Source of the DNA: Deroplatys truncata
Taxonomy: Eukaryota; Arthropoda; Insecta; Mantodea; Mantidae
NCBI GenBank assembly: GCA_030765065.1
Contig: CM060977.1
Coordinates: 132,932,295-132,996,294, forward strand
Direction: 5' to 3'
Length of the DNA stretch: 64,000 nucleotides
The notes under the pieces were generated by a model. It saw only the letters and a program-made list of their open reading frames with translations. It made no database searches and was not told where the DNA came from. Positions 56,936 through 64,000 of this stretch are shown here, in pieces. The translations under genes and the position numbers were made by a program. Positions within the stretch are counted from its first letter, which is position 1, and every line of letters starts with the position of its first letter.

Positions 56936-57111
56936 TTTTTTAGATTAGGAGCACATTTCTTTTTCAAATTTTTGTAGTTTCTTGTTGAGTTGTAAGCTTT
57001 TTGTTTTCATCTAAAGGAAATTCAACTGTATGTTTTGCCAGAGAGAATGTGATGATTTTAAATTTAGTGTGTATACTCTAGGTCCAGAGATTCCAATCTA
57101 GCATAATGGTT

Positions 57112-57465
57112 CTTTTCGGCAGTGGCATGGCCGAGTGGTTAGACTGCTCGTGTCCCACCATGCAAGACACAAATTCGATCCCAGGAAACCATATGCAGGA
57201 TTTGTGGCGGACAAAGCAAAGTCTGGGTAGGTTTTCTCCAGCTTCCCCTGCCATTCATTCCACCAACTGCTCCATCACCTTTCATTTCATCCATTTCACT
57301 GCCATTTTATATCATCTCCTTCCTCACTCTCATACCAGGCTTCCAGCTGATCACCCATCCTGGCTGTTCTATTCAGTGCAATTAGTCTGTCTGCTCCCCA
57401 ACCCCAGGAATAAACTTGTAAGTCCTCCTAATGGGGATGGTAAACTGAGAAAGAGGAAGAAAGAA
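57112..57465 (+). mobile_element. SINE-2 (tRNA-Ser/Leu-like head)
   Basis: The head GTGGCATGGCCGAGTGGTTA (A-box-like) and AAATTCGATCCCAGG (B-box-like) have the spacing of a tRNA gene, but the stems do not close well. It is followed by an unrelated pyrimidine-rich body (TTCTCCAGCTTCCCCTGCC... ATTTCATCCATTTCACTGCC). Different family from SINE-1. A functional tRNA is unlikely. Confidence 0.6.
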
Positions 57466-59020
57466 GTTGTTCTTTTCAGTTTCTATGTCTTTTTTATCAA
57501 CTGATAGTTAAGTTTTGTTGTCAGTTTTAGTGATGATAGTATTACTACTACTGACTTATCATCCTTTAATAACAAACACCTCACTATTTCTAGTCTTCTG
57601 TTATATAATGTTAAACTTTTCCTGTGTTTGCTGGCCATGCTTCTAAATGAACATGCCTTGTGAGAGTTTTATCTTCCGTACAGATACTTACAAGGGCCAC
57701 CAGCAGTCATTTTGACATCTACCAATAAATATGTGTATGTAATATTTAGATTTAAGTGCAAGTTGTTGCATCTGTCTTCATTGAATTACAATTTGTTCGT
57801 ACATATATTTATTTTATAGCATGAAAGTCATTCTGAAATTTTAGAGAATGGACAACAATGTGTTGTGACATGTGAAATGGGATGGTTTGAATTGGGAAGC
57901 TCCATGGTTGGGTAACAATTTATAGTTTTTTGGGTTTGTAGGTTGGGATTGGATGTGGGGGCGAAACCCACTGAAAGGGTTAGGTACCTCCTAAATGCTT
58001 CTTCCTCCCAGTTGGTTCCACTCCATTGTTGCCTTGCCTCAGCTATGAGAATCTTAACCTCAGTGATGCTAACAACAAAACACTAAACAAGAATGTGTGT
58101 GAAGTCAGAAAATATGAATTATAACATGTGAAAGTATGTATCATGCATTTGAACATTATTGAAGTTCTCAGGTTCAAAACCACTTTCAGAAATACTTTAT
58201 ACAATTGCAGGGTAACAACTCTTTGCTGTAATATGTTTCCAATATTCAGATATAGTGTTTACTTAATATGTAGGCTTTAAAATGGTAATTTTCCCAGATT
58301 GTTTGACATGCATCCTTACTCGAGGACAATCTGCTGAGAAGTGACCCTCTCACCTCTAGCCAAGTGAAGTTTTATGATGAAGATACCCATAATTGGTCAT
58401 CTGTCACATGTGACTAAGCCATTATTACTAGTCTTCCAATAATGCCTCACTCTTTCTCCACGTTATGGATGCCTGACATTTAATTATCAAACTTATGATC
58501 TAAATGTCTGCATAAATTGTTGAAATTATATTATTACATTACACTTTGCCTAATATTTACTTCAAAAATAAATATATGATTCTGCAAAACCTTATGCAAT
58601 TATAAAGACTATATTTACAAGTTTCTATAATTATTCTAAATATGCGAAATTTTAGATTTCTGAATAATATTATTCTCGTTATTTGATACATGTATGGGGT
58701 TTGATTATTTCTGTTTCACATGCCAGTGTAAGCTTTCCTGATTTTAGATTGAAGTTTAAATATCAGCATGTACAAACCTGAGCACATTCCAACAATATGT
58801 GATGCCAGCACTTCTGGGTATGTATAAGTGGATGTAGCTATAGATGCTAGGATGGATCACAAGGTAAAGCGTTGTCATGCTATGATTTTCTATGACTTCA
58901 AAGTCAGTTTAGGGGAAAGAGAATTTCTTTAAAGATAGCATCATGCATTTGGAAATCTTTACACTTTACTGTTCATTATTTGCTGATAGTTTGGCTTACT
59001 ACAACAACAATGGATAAAAG
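57466..59020. other. Gene-free intronic sequence
   Basis: No element or exon recognised. Confidence 0.4.
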
Positions 59021-59022
59021 TA

Positions 59023-60308
59023 CCAGGGGTATTCAATAAGTAATGTAACAAATTGGTTTTTCTCGGCCAATTTCGGTTGAAAAAAATTGGAAGTTTGCTT
59101 GGGACATCTTTAAATACTCCCGCATCACCTCATATAGTTTCATTAATTTCCGATAGGTGGCAGTGCTATAACTAACCTTCCAAATGGCATCTATAATGGA
59201 GGTGCATTCCAAAAAAGCAGTTATTGAGTTTCTTTTGGCAGAAAACCAGAGCATCACAGATATTCATAGGCACTTGTAGAATGTCTACAGAGACCTGGTA
59301 GTGAGTCACTGGGCAAGGTGTCTGTCATCATCATCAGAACAAGGTCGAGCAAAGCTGCCTGATTTCACGTGCTGGCCAGCCGCACACAGCTGTGACTCCT
59401 ACAAAGTTGGAACATGCAGACACTCTTATTCGAGGTGATCAATGGATCACTATCAAACACCTCGCGGCTCAACTTCACATCTCTGTTGGTAGTGCTGACA
59501 CACTTGTCCACCAGTTGGAGTACTCAAAGGTTTATTCCTGCTGGATTCTTCGATGCCTAACTGAAGACCATAAAAAGCAAAGAAGGACCATCTGTGCAGA
59601 ATTGCTTGCTCGTTATGAGGCTGATCGTGACAATTTTTTTTGTCAAACATTGTCACAGGTGAACCTGAAACAAAACTACAATCCATGGAGTTGCACCACA
59701 CCAACTCTCCTTTGAAGAAAAAGTTGAAAGCCGTACCCTCAGCTGGTAAAGTCATGGCTACAGTCTTCTGGGACTCTGAAGGGGTTATTCTATTCCATGT
59801 CCTTCCTCATGATGAAACGATCAACTCTTAAGTGTATTGTGCTACTCTAAAGAAATTGAAGAAACGACTTCAGCGTATTTGTAGCCACAAAAATTCAAAT
59901 GAACTTCTCCTTCTCCATGATAATGCAAGGCCTCACATAAGTCTGCGCATCCGAGAGGAGCTCACAAAACTTCAGTGGACTGTTCTTCCTCATCCACCCT
60001 ACAACCCGGATCTCACATCTTCTGACTTCCATCTGTTTGGCCCAATGAAGGATGCACTACATGGATGTTGGGGAAGTTATTCATGCAGCAAGACATTGGC
60101 TCTGACAAAGACCAGTAAAGTGTACCATGCAGGTATACAGGCCCTCCCATTAAGATGGCATAAAGCCGTAGCATTGAACGGAGATTATGTTGAAAAATAA
60201 GGTTTTGTAGCCAAAAGATTGGGGAATAATACGGTGTATTTAATCCTGAATAAAACCAACCTGATTTAAGAAAAAAAATGTGTTGCATTACTTATTGAAC
60301 GCCCCTCG
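59023..60308 (+). pseudogene. Mariner element, complete ends, dead transposase (D34D)
   Basis: Terminal repeats: CCAGGGGTATTCAATAAGTA at the left, complement CGAGGGGCGTTCAATAAGTA at the right, about 30 bp, both flanked by TA. The transposase starts at the ATG at 59184 (MASIMEVHSKKAVIEFLLAE, N-terminal HTH). Next come SKLPDFT-like traces, KLEHADTLIRGDQWITIKHL (second HTH), NIVTGEPET (first catalytic Asp replaced by Glu), ELLLLHDNARPHISLR (second), PHPPYNPDLTSSDFHLFG (third, 34 residues later), and GDYVEK at the end. In-frame stops at 59276 and 59829 and several frameshifts inactivate it. The family resembles the one from which SETMAR arose. Confidence 0.88.
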
Positions 60309-60424
60309 TATGATAAAAGTAGAGCGTATAAGATAGAAGACAGTCAGAATTATCTTATTTTCATGGAATGCTCCAAGAGAGATCTTTTATGTATTTGTTA
60401 GTCATGCATAAATAACTACTGTCC

Positions 60425-61150
60425 TCATGAAGGCCTAACTGCTAATGAAAGCCTTGCATTTTGTGGTAACCATCCATTTCATGTATACATTAAATCCAAG
60501 CCCAGAAAGTACGAAATTAAGACATGGGTGATGCTGATGCAAAAAATGGGTTATCTGTATAATCTTCAAGTGTATACTGGCAAGAAAGATAATGAAAGAG
60601 AAATGAATCAATGTCAGCACATTGTTCTGGACATGGTTGAACCATATTTTTTATCTTGATAGAGTGTTCCACAGAAAGATCACCCATTTTATTCCCATAT
60701 CCCACGCAACACCCTGATGGAATGCTCAGAGAAGATGAGAAAAGAAAAACATAATAATTTGCTTTTATAATATGAGTAAAGGTGAGGAGATATAACTAGA
60801 CAGTGAAGCTATGTGCATACTATCAATTGATACCCCTATAAACTGAAATGGTAGACATTGCAATGTCCCTTCATATGTTCTTTAGTCAAAAAACTATCCC
60901 AGTTGGCAGAAAGACAACAAGAAAGAGAAAGCTTTCTTTCTTCAAGAACTTATTAGCTAACATTAAATAAGCCACACATTGAAGAACATCCAAGAAACCT
61001 AATTGGTTTACACCCGAGTGTCGTAAGAGCCATAGGAACTATTTGAATTGAAGCAAAGAGAGTATGCAATAAAGAGCTTGAGCAAAACTTATCAAGTATG
61101 AAATTGGGGAAAGGAAAAAGCATCAAAGTATCATTCAAAGACTGTTGAAA
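60425..61150 (+). pseudogene. piggyBac transposase relic
   Basis: Plus-strand reading LTANESLAFCGNHPFHVYIK then SKPRKYEIKTWVMLMQKMGY and LYNLQVYTGKKDNEREMNQC, HIVLDMVEPYFL. This is the central DDE region of piggyBac-type transposases (ExxxxFxGRxxFxxYxPxKPxKYGIKxWxxCDAxTGY...xVYTGK...VVLDL). The position of the family's catalytic Asp in WxxCDAxTGY is lost (WVMLMQKMGY). Further on, NKPHIEEHPRN and LHPSVVRAIG resemble the C-terminal region. Stops are frequent and no TTAA-flanked ends were found. Confidence 0.6.
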
Positions 61151-61516
61151 GATAATGTGCAATATAATCTCCTAATATGTATTTCTTTATGTTGTGACTT
61201 TAAGGTTTAAATATGTTTGTAAAGTGTATATTATATTAATTTCAAATTGAAAAGTTAGTAACAGTGAAGCTTATAATAATTTAGAAATTGAGTCAATTTT
61301 TGTCACACCACTTCACTTACACTTTTGAAACTTGGACATGTTTCGAGAGCTATTGCTCTCATCCTCAGCTGTTTTTTTTTCTTCTTCTTTTCTTTTAATC
61401 AACTGATTTCATAACAATGTTTAGGGAGTTAAAAATTGCTGTTTTGTTGACTTGTTATTTCTTAATCCATGGTGTGAGTCTGTTATTAATTTATGTTTAT
61501 TTGTATATGAAATTAG
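61151..61516. other. Sequence between piggyBac relic and truncated LINE
   Basis: Contains the hammerhead-like motif described separately and, at 61505-61516, the LINE target ATATGAAATTAG. Confidence 0.6.
61316..61370 (-). ncRNA. Hammerhead-like motif of Penelope type (possible)
   Basis: Minus strand: CAGCTGAGGATGAGAGC-AATA-GCTCTCGAAACATGTCC. A perfect 6-bp stem (GAGAGC/GCTCTC, 61345-61360) is followed by the invariant-type GAAAC and preceded by GGATGA, close to the CUGAUGA core. This arrangement is typical of the terminal repeats of Penelope-like elements. The core has an extra base pattern (CTGAGGATGA), so catalysis is uncertain. Confidence 0.42.
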
Positions 61517-62962
61517 TGACCGCATTGATTTAAATTTGTTGTGGCACAAACTTTTGAGGAAGGGAGTAAGCCAACAGATGGTGAATTTATTTAAAGCTCT
61601 ATACAAGGACAACACATTCTGTGTGAAAGTAGGAGTAGGATTGGTGACAAAAGAAGTAAATCAAAGGAAGGGGCTACGACAAGGATGTAAATTAAGTCCA
61701 GTGTTATTTAATCTGTACATTGATGATATCCTCACTGAGATAGGAAGGAATAATAATTGGTTGCCTACGATAAATATGGTATCAATCCCTGGGTTATTAT
61801 TCGCTGATGATTTAGTGATAGGATCAGTTTCAACGATTGGTTTGAAGCAGTCCCTACAGCAAATGAATAAATACTGTGATGAGTGGAATTTGAAAGTAAA
61901 TCAAGAGAAGACTCAAATTATAGTGTTTAAGAAAGGTGCCAAACTGAGCAAGTATGAAAAGTGGAAGAATGGAGAGAAGGAATATAAAGTGGTCAGAGAC
62001 TGTATATATTTAGGGGTTAAAATGGATGGGGGTGGAAAATGGGAGAAACAGAAGAAACTGGTATTGACAAAGGTGAAAAGGGGTAATGGCAGCGATTAGA
62101 GGGTGCAAATATAGAATACCAGATATAAATGTTAAATGGCTAGAGAAAATATATAACACAGTAGTTGAAGCAAAAATGTTATATGGTAGTGAAATATGGG
62201 GAGTAGAACGAGGCTGGGAAGAGATAGATATGGTACATAGGAGTTTCTGCAGAGAAGTTTTAGGCCTGCCAAATGCTACAGTTAAGGAATTTGCTCAAAT
62301 TGAAATGCAGAGAGTGGGGGGGAAAGGGGTAATAATGGGGAGAGCTCTTAAATATTGGTACAGACTATTAAATTTAGAAGAGAAGAATTTGTTGAGACAG
62401 TGTTTGGAATTCCAAGAAAGGAGCTTAAAGAAGAATGGGTGGAGTTATAGTATACAAACCAATTTGGAAAATAGTGGTCTAGGGGGAAATCTGGCGAAGG
62501 AGGGAAAATAATGCTAAGGGTTTTTGGAAAGAAGCTAGGCAGAGGTTTGAAGATATAGAGATACAAAATTTATTTAGCAACATTGGGAACAAAAGTTCCT
62601 TGGAATCATATATATTAATAAAAAATGTATGGGCTAGAGAACAGTATGTGGATAACTCAAATAAGGAACAAAGAGAAAGTATTGCCTGGGCACGAGCAGG
62701 TGTATGGAGATTAATAGGAATGAGAAATGGGTTCCCACAGAATCAGTGCCCAATATGTGGGGAAAGAGAAGATTTAGAACATATCGTTTTTGACTGTAAA
62801 GGTACACAGCATTGGAGAAACGTAGCTATAAATGGGAAATGGTTAAAACGGGACAGGAAAGTAGCTTTAAGCAAGATTTTTAACAAGGATAGTAAAAAGG
62901 TAGGAGAATACTTGTCCAAAGTTAAAAAGAAATGGTTATGGACAATAAAAAGAGATGTAAAT
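61517..62962 (+). pseudogene. LINE ORF2 remnant (RT palm to C-terminal zinc knuckle)
   Basis: It enters at DRIDLNLLWHKLLRKGVS (just after the first catalytic Asp). Then come GLRQGCKLSPVLFNLYIDDI, IPGLLFADDLVIGS (catalytic FADD), VNQEKTQIIVFKKG, and YLGVKMDGGGKW. A 1-base shift near 62085 leads to WLEKIYNTVVEAKMLYGSEI, then GREVLGLPNATVKEF-like sequence. Another shift near 62515 leads to WAREQYVDNSNKEQRESIAW and CPICGEREDLEHIVFDC (CCHC-like knuckle), ending in WTIKRDVN at 62962. The 215-codon uninterrupted part and two frameshifts suggest a fairly young copy. Related to the full-length element at 48261-53033 but clearly diverged. Confidence 0.87.
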
Positions 62963-62999
62963 TAATTTCATCAAGTGATGTTAAGTTATGTAATTATAT

Positions 63000-63115
63000 T
63001 ATTATTATTATGATTATTATTTTTATATATTATTACTATAAGATTATTATTTTGGTATCATTACTATTATTTTTACTACTATTTGTATTATTATCATCAT
63101 TTTTTATGTTATAAT
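63000..63115 (+). repeat. TTA/ATT microsatellite in LINE 3' UTR
   Basis: Imperfect ATTATTATT runs inside the 3' UTR of the truncated LINE. Confidence 0.85.
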
Positions 63116-63236
63116 AAGAGTGTAATATGGGTAGAATATGGCAAGATAACAGCTTGGGCTGATGTATAGCCATATTCTAAGGAAGATTGCTAGCACAAAT
63201 AAATAAATAAATAAAATAAATAAAATATGAAATTAG

Positions 63237-63684
63237 CCTCTCAATGACTTTTGAAAAGATAGATGCACTGAAATGGGTCAATAATTTTCAGGATTTGCTT
63301 TGTTTATGTATAGGAATCACTTTTGATATTTTTAGGACATTTGGAAATGCCCCTATAATTAATGAGGCATTGCATATATGTGTTATTGGCTTTATTATAA
63401 TTGATGTACCTTTTTTTATTATGAAAAACAGAGTATCATCAATACCTGCAGTGCATTTATTGGTTAGCTTATGTATAATTTAAACAAGAGCTATAAAAAG
63501 AATTTACTTTATTGGTTATGGGAATTTTTTTAATTTTTTTAAATTAATTTATCTGCTATATTTATATCAGTAGTAGAGCTTCAGCATTATAAGTGGAAGA
63601 TTCATGGTTTGAGTCTGGCCCATGATGTTTAATTTTTCAAATTTGATTCAGTGTTCCAACAAATAATGCATTGTTTACATTTAG
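63237..63684. other. Intron sequence before the last HBP1 exon
   Basis: A 79-codon plus-strand frame at 63244-63483 is hydrophobic but not recognised. Near 63570-63620, GTAGAGCTTCAGCATTATAA and TTCATGGTTTGAGTCTGG resemble a decayed tRNA-like SINE head. The branch point region lies within the last 50 bp. Confidence 0.4.
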
Positions 63685-63820
63685 GTTGGTGTGGTGTCTA
63701 TCCAGAACAGTCATGCAAGCAGTATGGTGTACAATGTCAAATGCTTGAGCCAAATGACATCTGTCTTCCTCCTCCTAAATTGGCAGTAAACTCTCCAGAT
63801 ATCTGTGAAAGATTTAAAAG
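63685..63820 (+). CDS. HBP1: HBP1 coding exon (end of AXH domain)
   Basis: The acceptor TTTACATTTAG has a weaker pyrimidine tract than the other exons. The leading GT completes a Gly codon, then WCGVYPEQSCKQYGVQCQ and NDICLPPPKL follow. This matches the vertebrate HBP1 AXH C-terminal part, where FYVKxKGW, YP, HGIPC and DVCLPP occur in the same order. The exon continues LAVNSPDICERFK and ends AAAAG|GTGAGG in phase 2. The exons encoding the HMG-box DNA-binding domain are not in the window and should lie downstream. The intron in front of it is about 27.9 kb and holds most of the transposon relics described here. Confidence 0.88.
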
Positions 63821-64000
63821 GTGAGGCTTCAATAGCATATCATTCTGATTTTTGGATTCTCATAAATACATTTATTATCTTTTACAATGTGGTTAATATA
63901 GCTAGTGTATATTAAGCAGTCTTAGGTAAGAAGCTGAAATAGTGGTAGATATTGTCAGGACCCTGTTTACATTTGTAAACTTTTGCACGTAAACAGTACA
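63821..64000 (+). other. Start of the next HBP1 intron
   Basis: Begins with the donor GTGAGG and runs off the window. No further exon visible. Confidence 0.7.

Larger units (their letters stand above)
53440..57085 (-). pseudogene. Penelope-like element relic, split by one SINE and two HINE-like elements
   Basis: Reading down the minus strand: 57085-56940 N-terminal traces; a HINE-like insertion (56935-55973); then NNLDEIVVDIEIS, SVSKECEGILQLYKN, VVYTKMDKGNKTVML (the KADKGNxxVI block of Penelope proteins), and MYASPKMHK (the PKxHK block before the RT core). After a deletion of the RT palm come QHLITLTYTLVNAPLRKTEY and IDKKIRKIKKQK (the region behind RT, 55311-54990). A HINE-like insertion (54986-54151) and a SINE (54063-53771) follow. 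The last part, 53770-53440, is collinear at DNA level with the GIY-YIG end of the relic at 25990-26340. All frames are broken. Confidence 0.68.
61517..63224 (+). mobile_element. 5'-truncated LINE with 12-bp target duplication
   Basis: ATATGAAATTAG is present at 61505-61516 and 63225-63236. The insertion begins inside the RT domain (TGACCGCATTGATTTAAATT) and ends in a TTATTATTA-rich 3' UTR and an AAATAAATAAATAAAATAAA tail. Truncation at the 5' end plus target duplication is the standard result of incomplete target-primed reverse transcription. Confidence 0.92.
35736..63684 (+). other. HBP1 27.9-kb intron
   Basis: GT at 35736 and AG at 63683-63684. The flanking exons join in frame in the middle of the AXH domain (FYVKEKG to WCGVYP), so no exon needs to be missing between them. 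Its length comes mainly from retrotransposon insertions. Confidence 0.82.

Noticed and set aside
57119-57190. tRNA-Ser or tRNA-Leu gene
   Set aside because: A- and B-box motifs are present but the acceptor and anticodon stems do not pair, and a SINE body follows.
61452-61516. Start of the LINE protein at the ATG at 61452
   Set aside because: The first 22 codons lie in host sequence before the target duplication. The LINE starts at 61517.
1-64000. CRISPR arrays, bacterial operons or ribosome binding sites
   Set aside because: Spliced gene, SINEs and animal transposons show this is eukaryotic nuclear DNA; no regularly spaced repeats with unique spacers exist.

Overview
This window is arthropod nuclear DNA, most likely from an insect with a large, repeat-rich genome. 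The reasons are: long introns with standard GT/AG splice sites; AT-rich sequence filled with decayed transposons of animal type (mariner, Tc1, piggyBac, Penelope, LINE and Gypsy-like, with tRNA-headed SINEs); and one spliced host gene. There are no bacterial operons, rRNA genes or CRISPR arrays. The species cannot be named from the sequence.

The only host gene I can support is a plus-strand HBP1 orthologue (HMG-box transcription factor 1). Four coding exons are visible: 19241-19485, 21189-21631, 35514-35735 and 63685-63820. Their splice phases join without a break (2, 1, 1, then 2 at the last donor), giving about 348 codons. Exon 1 holds the conserved IATSPxSPLMQ motif. The other three build the AXH domain, from WPSxxWHCF through FYVKxKGW to a CLPP motif. 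The HMG box must lie downstream of the window. The start codon may be the ATG that opens exon 1, or may lie in an unseen upstream exon. The introns are about 1.7, 13.9 and 27.9 kb, and nearly all else in the window is intronic or 5' flanking repeat.

Region by region. 0.7-2.7 kb: SINE, Tc1-like relic, full HINE-like element. 3.8-7.8 kb: tandem repeats with CCTAA-like motifs and pieces of a TIR element (TIR-A). 10-14.7 kb: several HINE-like copies, one nested in another, and a Tc1-like relic. 16.2-19 kb: tRNA-like SINE pieces, a LINE 3' fragment split by a SINE with a 13-bp target duplication, and a HINE-like copy. 20.3-25.8 kb: HINE-like copies, three of them in a head-to-tail array. 25.8-26.5 kb: Penelope GIY-YIG relic. 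28-35.4 kb: TIR-B with TIR-A nested inside it, a broken mariner, more TIR-A. 36.3-39.3 kb: SINE, a LINE cut by an LTR-element fragment, second TIR-B copy. 40.5-43.8 kb: solo LTR with ATAT target duplication, a foldback of a Penelope end, a second inverted LTR, a deleted DUF4817-type transposase. 45.6-47.9 kb: decayed Gypsy-like LTR element with a SINE at its primer site. 48.26-53.03 kb: near full-length LINE with 12-bp target duplications. 53.4-57.1 kb: Penelope relic interrupted by one SINE and two HINE-like elements. 59.0-60.3 kb: mariner flanked by TA. 60.4-61.2 kb: piggyBac relic. 61.5-63.2 kb: 5'-truncated LINE with 12-bp target duplications.

The most notable signal is the roughly 0.85-kb family seen in at least a dozen copies. 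It has asymmetric terminal inverted repeats (ACTTTCTCTACT), a hairpin at each end, a CA-rich microsatellite core and T-run insertion sites. This is the architecture of Helentron-associated elements such as Drosophila DINE-1, and the tandem array fits rolling-circle amplification. No autonomous partner is present.
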